Shown one piece after another: positions 34,869 to 44,548 of a stretch of 64,000 bases of DNA. The DNA lies in contig JBJOKE010000003.1 in NCBI GenBank assembly GCA_046046245.1, positions 310,001 through 374,000 of the forward strand, read 5' to 3'. The position numbers were made by a program, and so were the translations under genes. Numbering within the stretch: position 1 is the first letter of the stretch; every line of letters starts with the position of its first letter. The stretch is from UBA4615 sp046046245 (lineage in GTDB: Bacteria; Pseudomonadota; Gammaproteobacteria; Burkholderiales; Burkholderiaceae_E). The notes under the pieces were generated by a model. The model was not told where the DNA came from and searched no databases. It was given only the letters and a program-made list of their open reading frames with translations.

Positions 34869-36173
34869 CTAAGGCACGAACCCGTCCGTCAGCGTCCGCA
34901 GGAACGCCGTCAGGTCCTCCACGTCCTGCGGACTCAGCCGAGGCGCTTGTCCGGCGCGCAGCCCGAACGGCGGGCGCTGCTCGACGTTGCCGCGATAGGC
35001 CGCGGGCAGGTCGTCGAACACGTCGACCACGCCGTCCTTCACGGGGTACCAGCGTGCGGGGTCGATGTCCCGCGTGGCATAGAACGTCACCGCGTCCTGC
35101 AGCGTCGCCACCGCGCCGTTGTGGAAGTACGGCGCGGTCAGCGCCACGTTGCGCAGGGTCGGCACCTTGAACTTGCCGCACAGGTCGGTGCGGTGGGCGA
35201 GGTCGGTGCGGACGGGGCCGCACAGGCCCATGTCGAAGAAAGTGGGGTCCGCCGTGGCCGCGCTGCGGTTGCGCGGCACGCCCAGCGCGAAGTAGCCGAA
35301 GTTGGTGAACAGCGCGCGCTGCTGCCCGGGCGGCGGCGTGCTGCTGTGGCAGCTGGCGCAGTTGCCCCGCTGGGGGCTGTCGAACAGGGCGAGGCCGCGC
35401 GCCTCCTGGTCGGTGAAGCGGGCGCGGCCGTCCTGCACCGCGTCGAACTTGCTGGTGAAGGGCTGGTAGTCGGGGTCGCCGGCCTGGTACGACTGCAGTG
35501 CGGTCTGCAGCGCGACGAGCACCTGCGCGTCGCCGGCGGTGCCGTCCAGCCCCGAGGCCGACAGCAGCTGCCCGAAGTAGGGCAGCGTGCGCACTCGGGT
35601 CACCACCGCGGCGCTGTCGGCATGCGCCATCTCGGCGGCGGCCAGCAGCGGGCCGAGGACCTGCGCGGCGCGGCTGTCGGCGCGACCGTCCCAGGTGAAG
35701 CCGCCCGAGGGGCGTCCCTGGTCGTCGAAGGCGAAGGCGCGGTTCCCGTTGAGGTAGCCGAGCGTGGGCGAGCTGCGCAGCCCCTGCCTGTCGAGTGCCG
35801 GGCCCCCGAGCGGCAGGAACGTGCCCTCGGCGTCGGCATGGCCGCGTTCGGGCACGTGGCAGCCGGCGCAGGCCAGGTTGCCGGCCGCCGACAGGCGCTT
35901 GTCGTGGAACAGCAGCTCGCCCACGGCCACGCGGGCCGCCTCGGTGGCGGTGCCGGCATCGCTCCGGGCAGTGACGGCGGCGACGGCATCGGCCGCGGAG
36001 GTCGTGGAGGTCGTGGGGGTGGCGGTCGTCGCGGTGTCGGCCGCGCCGCCGCCGCAGGCGGTGAGCGCGGCGGCGAGCAGCGCGAGGCAGGCGAGGACCG
36101 CCGACGGGCGGGTGGTTCCGAGGGGCGTCACGAGCGGGCTCCGCGAAGGCTGCGATGGCGGAACGATGACCAC
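34869..36173 (-). CDS. Di-haem cytochrome c peroxidase/MauG-like lipoprotein
   Basis: 434-residue exported protein with two haem-binding CxxCH motifs (CAGCH near residue 103, CASCH near 272). These are the hallmarks of the bacterial cytochrome c peroxidase/MauG family, which reduces peroxide or makes protein-based modifications in the periplasm. A lipobox LTAC (Cys40) implies outer- or inner-membrane anchoring. The start is uncertain: GTG 36173, or GTG 36131 which gives a more usual signal peptide. Divergent from the sensor kinase gene with about 80 bases between, so the two-component system may control it. Confidence 0.88.
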   Translation of the reverse strand: MVIVPPSQPSRSPLVTPLGTTRPSAVLACLALLAAALTACGGGAADTATTATPTTSTTSAADAVAAVTARSDAGTATEAARVAVGELLFHDKRLSAAGNLACAGCHVPERGHADAEGTFLPLGGPALDRQGLRSSPTLGYLNGNRAFAFDDQGRPSGGFTWDGRADSRAAQVLGPLLAAAEMAHADSAAVVTRVRTLPYFGQLLSASGLDGTAGDAQVLVALQTALQSYQAGDPDYQPFTSKFDAVQDGRARFTDQEARGLALFDSPQRGNCASCHSSTPPPGQQRALFTNFGYFALGVPRNRSAATADPTFFDMGLCGPVRTDLAHRTDLCGKFKVPTLRNVALTAPYFHNGAVATLQDAVTFYATRDIDPARWYPVKDGVVDVFDDLPAAYRGNVEQRPPFGLRAGQAPRLSPQDVEDLTAFLRTLTDGFVP

Positions 36174-36252
36174 CGATCACGCAGCCAGCGTGGAGACATC
36201 GTGGAGACCGTCTCCGCAATCGGTGGGGCAGCGGCGACTAGAATCCCCCGGC

Positions 36253-37758
36253 ATGTCCCCGGCCGAACCGCGCCGCCTGCGCCTGTCGCTCGTCCACCAG
36301 CTGGTGCTGCTGCTGGTGGGCGCGGTGCTGCTGGCGGTGACGACGCTGGGCGCCGCGGTCGCGCTGAACCTGCGCGCCGGCTTCAGCGACTACCTGCGCG
36401 CGCAGGACGAGCACTGGCTGGAGCGCTTCGCCGAGGAGGCGGGCGCGGCCGTCGCCGAGCGCGGGCTGTCGGCGCTGACGGGATCGCCCGCGTCGCTGCG
36501 GCCGCTGTTCGACGCGGTGCGGCCGCGTGGCGGCCCGCCGCGCGAGCCGTACCCGCCCGCGCACCCGCCGCCCGCGCACCCGCGCGCAGGCCCGCCCCCA
36601 GGCCCGCCGGGGCCCTGGGGTTCGCGGGGACCCGAGGGTCGACCGCCCGCGGGCGGTCCGCGCCCGCCGGAGCGGCTGAGCCTGGTCGACGCCGACGGCG
36701 CGCCGCTCGCGGGCCTGTCGCTGGCGGCGCACGAGGTGTGGGTCGAGCGGCCCATCGTGGTCGCCGGCCGCACGGTCGCGCGGGCGCGGCTCGCGCGCGT
36801 CGACGTCGCGACGGCGAGCGTGGACGCGGCCTTCCTCGCGCGCCAGTACCGCGGCATCGTGCTGACCGCGCTGCTGCTGACGGTGCTGGCGGTGGCCGGC
36901 GCGGTGTGGATCGGGCGGCGCTGGCTGCGTCCGGTGACGGCCGTGCGCCACGCGGCGCATCGCATCGCGCAGGGCGCCTTCGACGTCCGCGTGGGCGCGC
37001 GCGGCCACGACGAGCTCGCCGACCTCTCGCGAGACGTCGACGCGATGGCCGCGTCGCTGCAGCAGCTCGAGGCCAGCCGCCGGCGCTGGATGGCGGAGCT
37101 GTCGCACGAGATGCGCACGCCGCTCGCGGTGCTGCGCGGCGAGATCGAGGCGCTGGTCGACGGCGTGCGTCCGCGCACCGAAGCGGCGATGCGGTCGCTG
37201 CAGGAGGAGGTGGCGCGCGTGACGCGGCTGGTCGAGGACTTCCACCAGCTCGCGCTCTCGGACCTGCGCGCCCTGCCCTGCAGCTTCGAGCCGGTGCAGC
37301 CTGCGGCGCTGCTGCGCGACGCGCTGGCTCGCGTGCAGCCGCGCCTCGATGCCGCGGGCCTGCAGCTCGGCCTGGACGAGGACGGCGCGCCGCCGCTCGC
37401 CAACTGGGACGCGCAGCGGATCGGCCAGCTGCTGTCGAACCTGCTGGAGAACAGCCTGCGCTACACCGACGCGCCGGGCCGCATCGCGCTGCAGCTGCGC
37501 CAGGGCGGCGGCGAGGCGGTGCTCTGCGTGGACGACAGCGCGCCCGGGGTGCCGGCGGCCGACCACGGACGCCTGTTCGAGCCGCTCTACCGCGCCGATC
37601 CCTCGCGCAGCCGCCGGTCGGGCGGCAGCGGGCTGGGCCTGGCGATCTGCCGCGCGATCGCGCGCAGCCACGGCGGACGCATCGAGGCCGGCTCGTCGCC
37701 GCTGGGCGGCCTGCGCGTCGTCGTCACGCTGCCGCTGCGGCCGGAGGCCGGCGCGTGA
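36253..37758 (+). CDS. Sensor histidine kinase (BaeS-like)
   Basis: 501-residue membrane kinase. Two helices (about 15-40 and 195-220) bracket a periplasmic domain holding an unusual Pro/Gly/Arg/His-rich stretch at about residues 94-140. After a HAMP linker comes the H-box LSHEMRTPL near residue 284, then N-box LLSNLLENSLRYT, G1 VDDSAPGVP and G2 GGSGLGLAI. Catalytic residues are complete. The stop overlaps the regulator start (GTGA). Confidence 0.92.
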   Translation: MSPAEPRRLRLSLVHQLVLLLVGAVLLAVTTLGAAVALNLRAGFSDYLRAQDEHWLERFAEEAGAAVAERGLSALTGSPASLRPLFDAVRPRGGPPREPYPPAHPPPAHPRAGPPPGPPGPWGSRGPEGRPPAGGPRPPERLSLVDADGAPLAGLSLAAHEVWVERPIVVAGRTVARARLARVDVATASVDAAFLARQYRGIVLTALLLTVLAVAGAVWIGRRWLRPVTAVRHAAHRIAQGAFDVRVGARGHDELADLSRDVDAMAASLQQLEASRRRWMAELSHEMRTPLAVLRGEIEALVDGVRPRTEAAMRSLQEEVARVTRLVEDFHQLALSDLRALPCSFEPVQPAALLRDALARVQPRLDAAGLQLGLDEDGAPPLANWDAQRIGQLLSNLLENSLRYTDAPGRIALQLRQGGGEAVLCVDDSAPGVPAADHGRLFEPLYRADPSRSRRSGGSGLGLAICRAIARSHGGRIEAGSSPLGGLRVVVTLPLRPEAGA

Positions 37759-38480
37759 GCACGCCGCACCGGGTGCTGGTGGTCGAGGACGAGCCCAAGC
37801 TCGCGGCGCTGCTGGGCGACTACCTGCGCGCCGCGGGCTTCGAGCCCGAGGTGGCACAGGACGGTCCGGCGGCCCTCGCCGCCTTCGCCCTCGATCCGCC
37901 GGCGGCCGTGCTGCTCGACCTGAACCTGCCGGGCCTCGACGGCATCGAGGTCTGCCGGCGGATCCGCCGCGACTCGGACGTGCCGATCCTGATGCTGACG
38001 GCGCGCGCGGACGAGATCGATCGCATCGTGGGCCTCGAGATCGGCGCCGACGACTACCTCTGCAAGCCCTACAGCCCGCGCGAGGTCGTGGCCCGGGTGC
38101 GCGCGCTGCTGCGGCGCTCGCAGGGTCGGCTGCCCGGCGGCGTCGCGTCGCCCGATCCGGCGCCGGGCGGATTCGCCATCGACGACGCCGGCCAGCGCGC
38201 CTGGTGGCTCGGCCGGGCGCTGCCGCTCACCCCGATCGAATGGCGGCTGCTGCGCACGCTGCTGCAGCAGCCGGGCCGCGTGTTCGCGCGCTCGCAGCTG
38301 CTCGACGCCATCCACACCGACTTCCGCGACGTGAGCGACCGCGCGGTGGACAGCCACGTGAAGAACCTGCGCCGCAAGCTGCAGGCGGTCGTGCCGGGAC
38401 CGGACTGCATCGCCAGCGTGTACGGCGTCGGCTACCGCCTGGACCCGCCCGCCGACGCCGACGGCGGCTCGGCCGGGTGA
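37755..38480 (+). CDS. OmpR-family response regulator (BaeR-like)
   Basis: 241-residue regulator with receiver (Glu11/Asp12 acidic pair, phospho-acceptor Asp55 in LLDLNLP, Lys in CKPY) and a C-terminal winged helix of OmpR/PhoB type (PLTPIEWRLLRTLLQQPGRV, SDRAVDSHVKNLRRKL, VYGVGYRL). Partner of the sensor kinase it overlaps. Targets unknown; the divergent peroxidase gene is a candidate. Confidence 0.93.
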   Translation: MSTPHRVLVVEDEPKLAALLGDYLRAAGFEPEVAQDGPAALAAFALDPPAAVLLDLNLPGLDGIEVCRRIRRDSDVPILMLTARADEIDRIVGLEIGADDYLCKPYSPREVVARVRALLRRSQGRLPGGVASPDPAPGGFAIDDAGQRAWWLGRALPLTPIEWRLLRTLLQQPGRVFARSQLLDAIHTDFRDVSDRAVDSHVKNLRRKLQAVVPGPDCIASVYGVGYRLDPPADADGGSAG

Positions 38481-38607
38481 TGGCGCGGCGGACCCGACGA
38501 GGTCGGGTCCTCGAGGGCGGACGTCGCGTGTCGTGCCGGGGGCGTTACAGTCGCGGCAGGCCGGCGCCGCATCCGCGGCGTGCCGGCGCCTCCCAGGACC
38601 CCTGCCG

Positions 38608-39966
38608 ATGACCGACCCGACGCGCTCCTCCGCGCCGCCCGCTCCCGCGGACACCACGCCGCACCGCATCGTGATCGTCGGCGGCGGTGCGGGCGGCCTC
38701 GAGCTCGCCACGCGCCTCGGCGACACGCTCGGCCGGCGCGGCCTCGCGCACGTGACGCTCGTCGAGCGGTCGCGCTCGCACTTCTGGAAGCCGCACCTGC
38801 ACGAGATCGCCGCCGGCAGCATCGACCTGCACGGGCATGCCACCGACTACCTCGCGCAGTCGCACTGGCACGGGTTCCGCTACCGGGTGGGCGAGATGGT
38901 GGGGCTGGACCGCGCGCGCCGCCGCGTGCGCGTGGCGCCGGTGCTCGAGGACGACGGCCGGCCGATCACCCAGCCCTACGAGCGCGAATACGACACGCTG
39001 GTGATGGCGGTGGGCAGCCAGACCAACGACTTCGGCACGCCCGGCGTCGCCGAGCATGCGATCGCGCTCGAGACGCCGGCACAGGCGCAGCGCTTCCACC
39101 GCCGGCTGGTCAACGCCTGCCTGCGCGCGCACATGCAGGACGCGCCGCTCGCGCCGCGCCAGCTGCAGGTGGCGATCATCGGTGCCGGCGCGACCGGGGT
39201 GGAGCTCGCCGCCGAGCTGCACAAGGCGACGCGCACGCTCGTCTCGTACAACCTCGAGCGCATCGATCCCGAGCGCGACATCCGCATCCACCTGATCGAG
39301 GCCGGGCCGCGGATCCTGCCGGCGCTGCCGGAGCGGATCTCGGCCTCGGCCGCCGAGCTGCTGGAGGGCCTGGGCGTGCGGGTGCGGACGACGGCGCGCG
39401 TCACCGCGGTGAACGCCGAGGGCGTGGTGCTCGACGGCGGCACGCTGCTGCCCGCCGAGCTGGTGGTCTGGGCCGCGGGCGTGAAGGCACCGGCCTTCCT
39501 CGCGACGCTCGACGGGCTCGAGGTCAACCGGCTGAACCAGCTGGTGGTGACGCCGACGCTGCAGAGCACGACCGATCCGCACGTGTTCGCGATCGGCGAC
39601 TGCGCGGCCGCGCCGTGGCTGGGCCGCGAGGGCGTCACGGTGCCGCCGCGCGCGCAGGCCGCGCACCAGCAGGCCGCGCACCTGGTGAAGCAGCTGCGCC
39701 GCCGCATCGAGGGGCGGCCGCTGCAGCCCTGGCGCTACCGCGACTTCGGCTCGCTGGTGTCGCTGGGCGAGTACTCGACGGTGGGCAACCTGATGGGCGC
39801 GCTGGTGGGCGGCAACCTGTGGGTCGAGGGGCTGTTCGCGCGCGCGATGTACCGCTCGCTCTACACGATGCACCAGGTGGCGCTGCACGGCTGGTGGAAG
39901 ACCTCGCTCGGCTCGGCCTCGCGGGCGCTCACCCGCAGCACCGGGCCGCGGGTGAAGCTGCACTGA
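38608..39966 (+). CDS. Type II NADH dehydrogenase-like FAD oxidoreductase
   Basis: 452-residue flavoprotein of the NDH-2 family, which passes electrons from NADH to quinone at the inner membrane without pumping protons. The FAD motif GGGAGG is at residues 25-30, and the NADH motif IIGAGATGVELA near residue 190. The motif AIGDCAAA and the C-terminal amphipathic region GLFARAMYRSLYTMHQ fit membrane binding. In a phototroph such an enzyme would help redox balance. Start is ATG 38608. Confidence 0.88.
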   Translation: MTDPTRSSAPPAPADTTPHRIVIVGGGAGGLELATRLGDTLGRRGLAHVTLVERSRSHFWKPHLHEIAAGSIDLHGHATDYLAQSHWHGFRYRVGEMVGLDRARRRVRVAPVLEDDGRPITQPYEREYDTLVMAVGSQTNDFGTPGVAEHAIALETPAQAQRFHRRLVNACLRAHMQDAPLAPRQLQVAIIGAGATGVELAAELHKATRTLVSYNLERIDPERDIRIHLIEAGPRILPALPERISASAAELLEGLGVRVRTTARVTAVNAEGVVLDGGTLLPAELVVWAAGVKAPAFLATLDGLEVNRLNQLVVTPTLQSTTDPHVFAIGDCAAAPWLGREGVTVPPRAQAAHQQAAHLVKQLRRRIEGRPLQPWRYRDFGSLVSLGEYSTVGNLMGALVGGNLWVEGLFARAMYRSLYTMHQVALHGWWKTSLGSASRALTRSTGPRVKLH

Positions 39967-39968
39967 CG

Positions 39969-39991
39969 CGCGGGGCGGCGGGCGCCCCGCG
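39969..39991. terminator. Hairpin between convergent genes
   Basis: Arms CGCGGGGCG (39969-39977) and CGCCCCGCG (39983-39991) form a 9-bp perfect stem between the NDH-2-like gene and the convergent FG-GAP lipoprotein gene. No T-tract, so factor-independent termination is uncertain. Confidence 0.4.
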
Positions 39992-39995
39992 TCGC

Positions 39996-41300
39996 TCAGA
40001 GCTTGACCCAGGCGGCGAAGCTGCCGCCGAGGTTCCTCGCCCAGTAGCGCCCGGCCGCCTGCCCGCCGTCGCTGGCCACCAGGTCGGGCCGGCCGTCGCC
40101 GTCGCGGTCGGCGAGCCAGACCCATTCGGCCCAGGTCGGATGGCCGCCGAAGGCGAAGTACATCACCGTCGACGCCGAGGCGTTCGTCGTGGCCGCGCGC
40201 GCCGTGGTGACGTCGGTGAACGTGCGGTTCGCCATCGCGAGCACCTGCACGAGGTAGCCCTTGTAGAAGTCGGGGTCGCCGCCGGTGCCCTTGGTCCGGC
40301 CCACCACCAGCTCGACCTTGCCGTCGCCGTCGATGTCCGCGGCGGCGAACACCAGCGGGTTCTGCCAGCCCGGGATCGCGGGGATCGTGCTGCGGCGGTC
40401 CTCGGCGAAGGTGCCGGTGCCGTTGCCCCAGTAGACGTAGGTCGCCAGGTAGGTCTCGTCGCCGCCCACCAGCAGGTCGACGTGGCCGTCGCCGTCGAGG
40501 TCGAGCATCTCGGCGGTGAACAGCGGCTTGGTCGCGGGGCCGATCGTCGCGGGCACGCGGGCGCGGTCGAGGGTGAAGCCGCCCTTGCCGTCGTTGATCA
40601 GGAAGTACGAGCCGCCCTTCTGGTCGGCGACGAACAGGTCCAGGTCGCCGTCGCCGTCGATGTCCGCGCTGGCGCAGCCGTGGTGGAAACCGACGGTCTG
40701 CGTCCAGGGGTCGGTGACCGCCTTCAGCTTGCCGCCGCCGCTCAGCAGCATCGCGTTCGTCGTGCCGGGGAAGGGCGGGGCGTCGTAGCCGTGGGCGCAG
40801 ACGAAGACGTCGTTGCGGCCGTCGCCGTTGAAGTCGCCGAAGATCACCTTCCGCGCGTGGTTGAGCTTCGGCACGGCGCCGTCGACGATCGTGGCGGTCA
40901 CGTCGGTGAAGCTGCCGTCGGCGGCGCCCTTGTAGATCGCGAGCGGGGTCGAGGCCGTCCCCTCGAGGAAGCGGCCGTAGGCGACGACCGCGTCCGGCAC
41001 GCCGTCGCCGTCGAGGTCCGCGAGGCCGCGCGCGGTGCGCATCAGCGCGCCGTCGGCGGAGAACGGCGCCGCGTTCCAGTTGACGAGCGAGGGCAGGGCG
41101 GCGGCGGTCGCGATGGCGTACGAGGTGGCCTTCTGCGCCGTCGGGGCGGTGGCGGCAGGAGCGGGTGCCGGTGCGGCCGCAGGGGCCGGTGCGGCCGCGG
41201 GGGCGGCGGCCGGCGAGGACGCGCCGCCGCCGCCGCAGGCGGCGACGAGGGTGGCGATCAGGAGGCCGCTCGCGGCGGCGGCGGTACGGGGGAGTCTCAT
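39996..41300 (-). CDS. FG-GAP/VCBS-repeat lipoprotein
   Basis: 434-residue exported protein with a lipobox VAAC (Cys22) and a Pro/Ala tether. It carries five DxDxDG-type loops (LDGDGVPDAV, NGDGRNDVF, DGDGDLDLF, DGDGHVDLL, DGDGKVELV, DGDGRPDLV), each typical of a calcium-binding FG-GAP/VCBS propeller blade. It resembles the protein at 21404-22876 in plan but not closely in sequence. Probably a surface scaffold; ligand unknown. Confidence 0.87.
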   Translation of the reverse strand: MRLPRTAAAASGLLIATLVAACGGGGASSPAAAPAAAPAPAAAPAPAPAATAPTAQKATSYAIATAAALPSLVNWNAAPFSADGALMRTARGLADLDGDGVPDAVVAYGRFLEGTASTPLAIYKGAADGSFTDVTATIVDGAVPKLNHARKVIFGDFNGDGRNDVFVCAHGYDAPPFPGTTNAMLLSGGGKLKAVTDPWTQTVGFHHGCASADIDGDGDLDLFVADQKGGSYFLINDGKGGFTLDRARVPATIGPATKPLFTAEMLDLDGDGHVDLLVGGDETYLATYVYWGNGTGTFAEDRRSTIPAIPGWQNPLVFAAADIDGDGKVELVVGRTKGTGGDPDFYKGYLVQVLAMANRTFTDVTTARAATTNASASTVMYFAFGGHPTWAEWVWLADRDGDGRPDLVASDGGQAAGRYWARNLGGSFAAWVKL

Positions 41301-41525
41301 GGTCGGAGCTCTCTCGGGTCTTGGGGATCTTTCGGAGGCCGGGTGGGCCTCGTGAGCGTCTCCAGCGCGACGGCGGACGACCTCCGGACCCGGTGCCAGC
41401 TTGGCGGCGCGTCGACGCGCGTCGGGCGGGCCGCCGCCGTGCGGGGGCTGGCCGGGACGAGCGGCGACCCCGTTGACGTCGTCGCGCAACGGCCGCGCGG
41501 GCGCCGCCTGCCCGGCCGACCGCGG

Positions 41526-42242
41526 TCAGGGCAGGAACGCCGACGAGATCCAGCGCACGCCGACGGTGAACCAGCGCTCTTCGCCGCCGCCCGGGCCGAC
41601 GCGCGTGCCCGCGGTGGTGTCCACCTGCAGCCGGTCCGGCACCAGCCAGATCCGCAGGCCCGCGTGGACGAAGGGCTTCGAGCCGCTCTCGCCGAACGTC
41701 TCGGCGATCAGCTGGACGGGCCCGAACAGCGACACCTCGGTGCCCAGGCCCCAGGTGCCGCGGGTCCGGTGCCGGTGCCGGTCGTGAAGCGCGCCGACGT
41801 TCGCGTGCAGCACGACGCGGTCGCCGCCCGGCGACCAGCTGGCGGGCAGGTAGCCGTAGACGTTGTCGATCAGGTTGCCGACCGGATCGATGGCCGCGTC
41901 GCGGGCCACGCCGAGCACCGCGCCCCAGCCGAAGCCGTCGGGGACGAGCGGGCGGAAGAGGGTCTTGGCCTGCGCGAGCATCGTGCCCCGGCCCAGGCTG
42001 CCGCCGTCGCGCGCGACCGCGCCGCCCAGCGCGAGCTCGAGGTTGCCGCCGGGATTGCAGCTCGGCAGCGCCCACAGCTCGTCCGGCCTGCCGCGGTTCA
42101 CGCGGACCCAGCTCTCGACCTGGCAGGCCTTCGCGTCCACGAGGCGCGCGTCGTCGGTGATCATCGGCCGCGCGGCGTGCGCGGCACGGGGCGCCGCGAG
42201 CGCGACGAGCGCGGCGAACAGCACGGGCAGGAAGGGACGCAC
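41526..42242 (-). CDS. Exported protein of unknown function
   Basis: 238-residue protein with a clear signal peptide (cleavage after AHA, residue 22). The mature part alternates hydrophobic and polar residues and ends FTVGVRWISSAFLP, suggesting an outer-membrane beta-barrel-like or solid beta protein (a pattern ending in aromatic-x-Pro is not a classic barrel end). No family recognised. The start GTG 42242 is preceded by GGAG; the frame is open far upstream only because it is antisense to the TolC gene. Confidence 0.6.
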   Translation of the reverse strand: MRPFLPVLFAALVALAAPRAAHAARPMITDDARLVDAKACQVESWVRVNRGRPDELWALPSCNPGGNLELALGGAVARDGGSLGRGTMLAQAKTLFRPLVPDGFGWGAVLGVARDAAIDPVGNLIDNVYGYLPASWSPGGDRVVLHANVGALHDRHRHRTRGTWGLGTEVSLFGPVQLIAETFGESGSKPFVHAGLRIWLVPDRLQVDTTAGTRVGPGGGEERWFTVGVRWISSAFLP

Positions 42243-42485
42243 GCGAGGCTCCGGACGGACGGGTGCCGCGGGACGCGGCGTCCGCGAGTCTAGGCGAGCC
42301 GATGGGTCGGGGCGATGACGGCGCGACGGATCCGGGCCGGACCGCAGGTCGCACGCGATCGACCCGCAGGGGCCGAGCCGCGCCCGGGCCGGCCGTGACC
42401 GTTGCGGTACCATCGGCCCACCGGGGCGAGGGGTCGCGCCGACATGGACCCGCCGCGTCTCCCCGGGGAGCGCGGCTTTCGATGG

Positions 42486-44366
42486 ATGACGAACGGTTTC
42501 CACCGCCGGTCTCTCGGTTGCGCTGCGGCACGGGTGTCCCTCCCCCTCCTGCTGGCCTGCATGCCTGCGGCGATCGATGCGGCCGGGCTCGCCGCGTTCA
42601 CCGAGCAGGTGCGGGTCAGTCTGCCCGTCCAGCCCGAGGTCGTCGCCCGACACGAGGCATTCCGCGCGCAGCTGAGCGCGTTCGCCGCCTCGCGCGCGGG
42701 GGCCCGGCCGCGGCTCGACCTGACCGGTTCGGTCGGCGTCGAGCGCTCGCGCTACCTGTCGTCCGGCGGCACCGGCGACCCTGAGACCGGTTCGAGCCGG
42801 CGCGCGACGCTGCTGGGCCGCCAGCTGCTGTACGACGGCGGCGAGATCGACGCCGAGACCGAGCGCCAAGGCCATCTCGCGAACGTGCTGCTCTTCGAGC
42901 TGCGGGCGACCGAGGACACCGTGCTGCTCGAGTCGGCCCGCGCCTGGGTCGACGTGCTGCGCCAGCGGGCGCTGGTCGCCGTGGCCGCGGAGGTGGTGGA
43001 GAGCCACGAGCGGCTGGTCGCCCTGGTGGGCGTGCGCGTCGGGTCCGGCGTCGCGCGCCCGGTCGACCAGGAGCAGGCCGCCGCGCGCCTGGCCTCCGCG
43101 CGGCTGTCGCGCGAGGCCGAGGAGGCCGCGCTGGCCGAGGCGCTGGCTCGGTGGCGGCGCCTGAGCGCCGCGCCGATCCCGCTGGGCGGCGCGGGCTTCG
43201 AGGTGCCTTCCGGCTGGATGCCGGGAACCGAGGCGGACGCGCTCGCCGAAGCCATGGCGAACGCGCCGTCGGCCCTGGCGACGCTCTGCGCGGTCTCCGC
43301 GCTCGGTGCCGAGGTCCGCGTGCGGCGTGCCGCCTACGCGCCGCGCGTCGCGCTCGAGGCGCGTCACGACCTCGCGGCGCAGACCCCTTTCTTCCGCGAT
43401 GCCGCCGCCACCAGCCTGCTCGTGACCCTGAGCCTGAACCTGTTCGCCGGCTTCGGCGACACGAATCGGGAGGCCGAGACGGAGCGCCGCCTCGAGGCCG
43501 CGCGCCAGACCCATCGGGACGCGCTGCTCGCGCTGCGGCAGTCGGTCGCCACGGGCTGGGCCGAGACCTCGCGCAACGCGCGGGCGCTGTCCGCCGCCAT
43601 CGACTACGCGGCCTCCATCCGGCGTGCTCGCGATCTGTATCTGGCGCAGTACGAGCTCGCCCAGCGCTCGCTGCTGGACCTGCTGAATGCCGAGAGCGAG
43701 CTCGCGCAAGCCCGCCGCCTCGAGACCAACACGCGGGCGGACCGGGTCGTATCGCAGCTTCGGCTGCTCGCCTCGCTCGGACGGCTGCCCGAGCGGATGG
43801 GGGTCGCGCGGCTGCCCGCACTGCCGCCCGTCCCCGTCGGCGAGCCCGTGCCGCTGCCACTCGCCGGGGCCGCGCCTGTCACGGCCGTCATGAAGCAGGG
43901 GTCCGCCGGGCCGGTGACCGGCTCGTCGCTGCGGATCGAGGAGGGCGAGGTCCGGTATGCGACGCGACGCTCGGCCGCCGCGGAGCGGGTGGAAGCCCTC
44001 ATCGGCACGGACATCCCCGAGGCCGTGCGGCGGGGGCTCCTCGGGTGGGTCGCCGCGATCGAGGCCGGCCGGCCCCGGGATCTCTCCGCGTGGCACGTCG
44101 GCTCGCCCGATCCGCAGTGGCTCGCCGGCGAGCGCATGGCGGTCGTGTCGATCGAGCGGATCGACCCGGTGGGCGCGGCCGAGCGCAGCGTGCAGCTGTC
44201 GATACGGGTCCTCGAATCGGGCGGCGCCGCGCTGCGCTGCCTCACCGGGACTCAGCGCTGGCGGTCCGGTCCGGGCGCCGCCGCGGCGATCGTCGAGCGC
44301 GAACGGGTGCTCGCGGTGCCGATCGAGCGCTGCACGAGCGTGACCCAGGGCACCGGTCGACGCTGA
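42486..44366 (+). CDS. TolC-family outer-membrane protein with extra C-terminal domain
   Basis: 626-residue protein. After a signal peptide the first 430 residues follow the TolC/OMF plan: two repeats of long helices with SLNLFAGF, and QRSLLDLLNAESEL-QARR before the end. About 185 extra residues follow (from about 438), mostly beta-like, with no counterpart in ordinary TolC. First gene of the T1SS locus: it supplies the outer-membrane channel for the HlyD-like adaptor and ABC exporter downstream. ATG 42486 is preferred because it gives a short basic signal peptide; ATG 42444 is an alternative. Confidence 0.82.
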   Translation: MTNGFHRRSLGCAAARVSLPLLLACMPAAIDAAGLAAFTEQVRVSLPVQPEVVARHEAFRAQLSAFAASRAGARPRLDLTGSVGVERSRYLSSGGTGDPETGSSRRATLLGRQLLYDGGEIDAETERQGHLANVLLFELRATEDTVLLESARAWVDVLRQRALVAVAAEVVESHERLVALVGVRVGSGVARPVDQEQAAARLASARLSREAEEAALAEALARWRRLSAAPIPLGGAGFEVPSGWMPGTEADALAEAMANAPSALATLCAVSALGAEVRVRRAAYAPRVALEARHDLAAQTPFFRDAAATSLLVTLSLNLFAGFGDTNREAETERRLEAARQTHRDALLALRQSVATGWAETSRNARALSAAIDYAASIRRARDLYLAQYELAQRSLLDLLNAESELAQARRLETNTRADRVVSQLRLLASLGRLPERMGVARLPALPPVPVGEPVPLPLAGAAPVTAVMKQGSAGPVTGSSLRIEEGEVRYATRRSAAAERVEALIGTDIPEAVRRGLLGWVAAIEAGRPRDLSAWHVGSPDPQWLAGERMAVVSIERIDPVGAAERSVQLSIRVLESGGAALRCLTGTQRWRSGPGAAAAIVERERVLAVPIERCTSVTQGTGRR

Positions 44367-44548
44367 CGCCGCCGGCTGCGCCGGCCGGCGGACATCCGCG
44401 CGCTGCGCGGTCGGGCCCCCGCGCCGATGCGTGCCGCGGCCCGCGGGCGTGGGGCGCCGCCCACGCCCGGCCTCCGGCCGTCGGGCCGATCGCCGTCGTG
44501 CGGCATTTCCTGTGCCAGGGTCGGGCGGCCGAGCAGAATCGCGCGGCG

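Noticed and set aside
34947..38480. 1177-residue plus-strand frame
   Set aside because: It is antisense to the peroxidase and out of frame with the kinase; only the final 241 residues (response regulator) are real.
38545..42531. Very long open frame (1328 residues) on the minus strand
   Set aside because: It runs antisense through the NDH-2-like gene and out of frame through the FG-GAP and exported-protein genes; Arg/Ala/Gly composition is that of a high-GC shadow frame.
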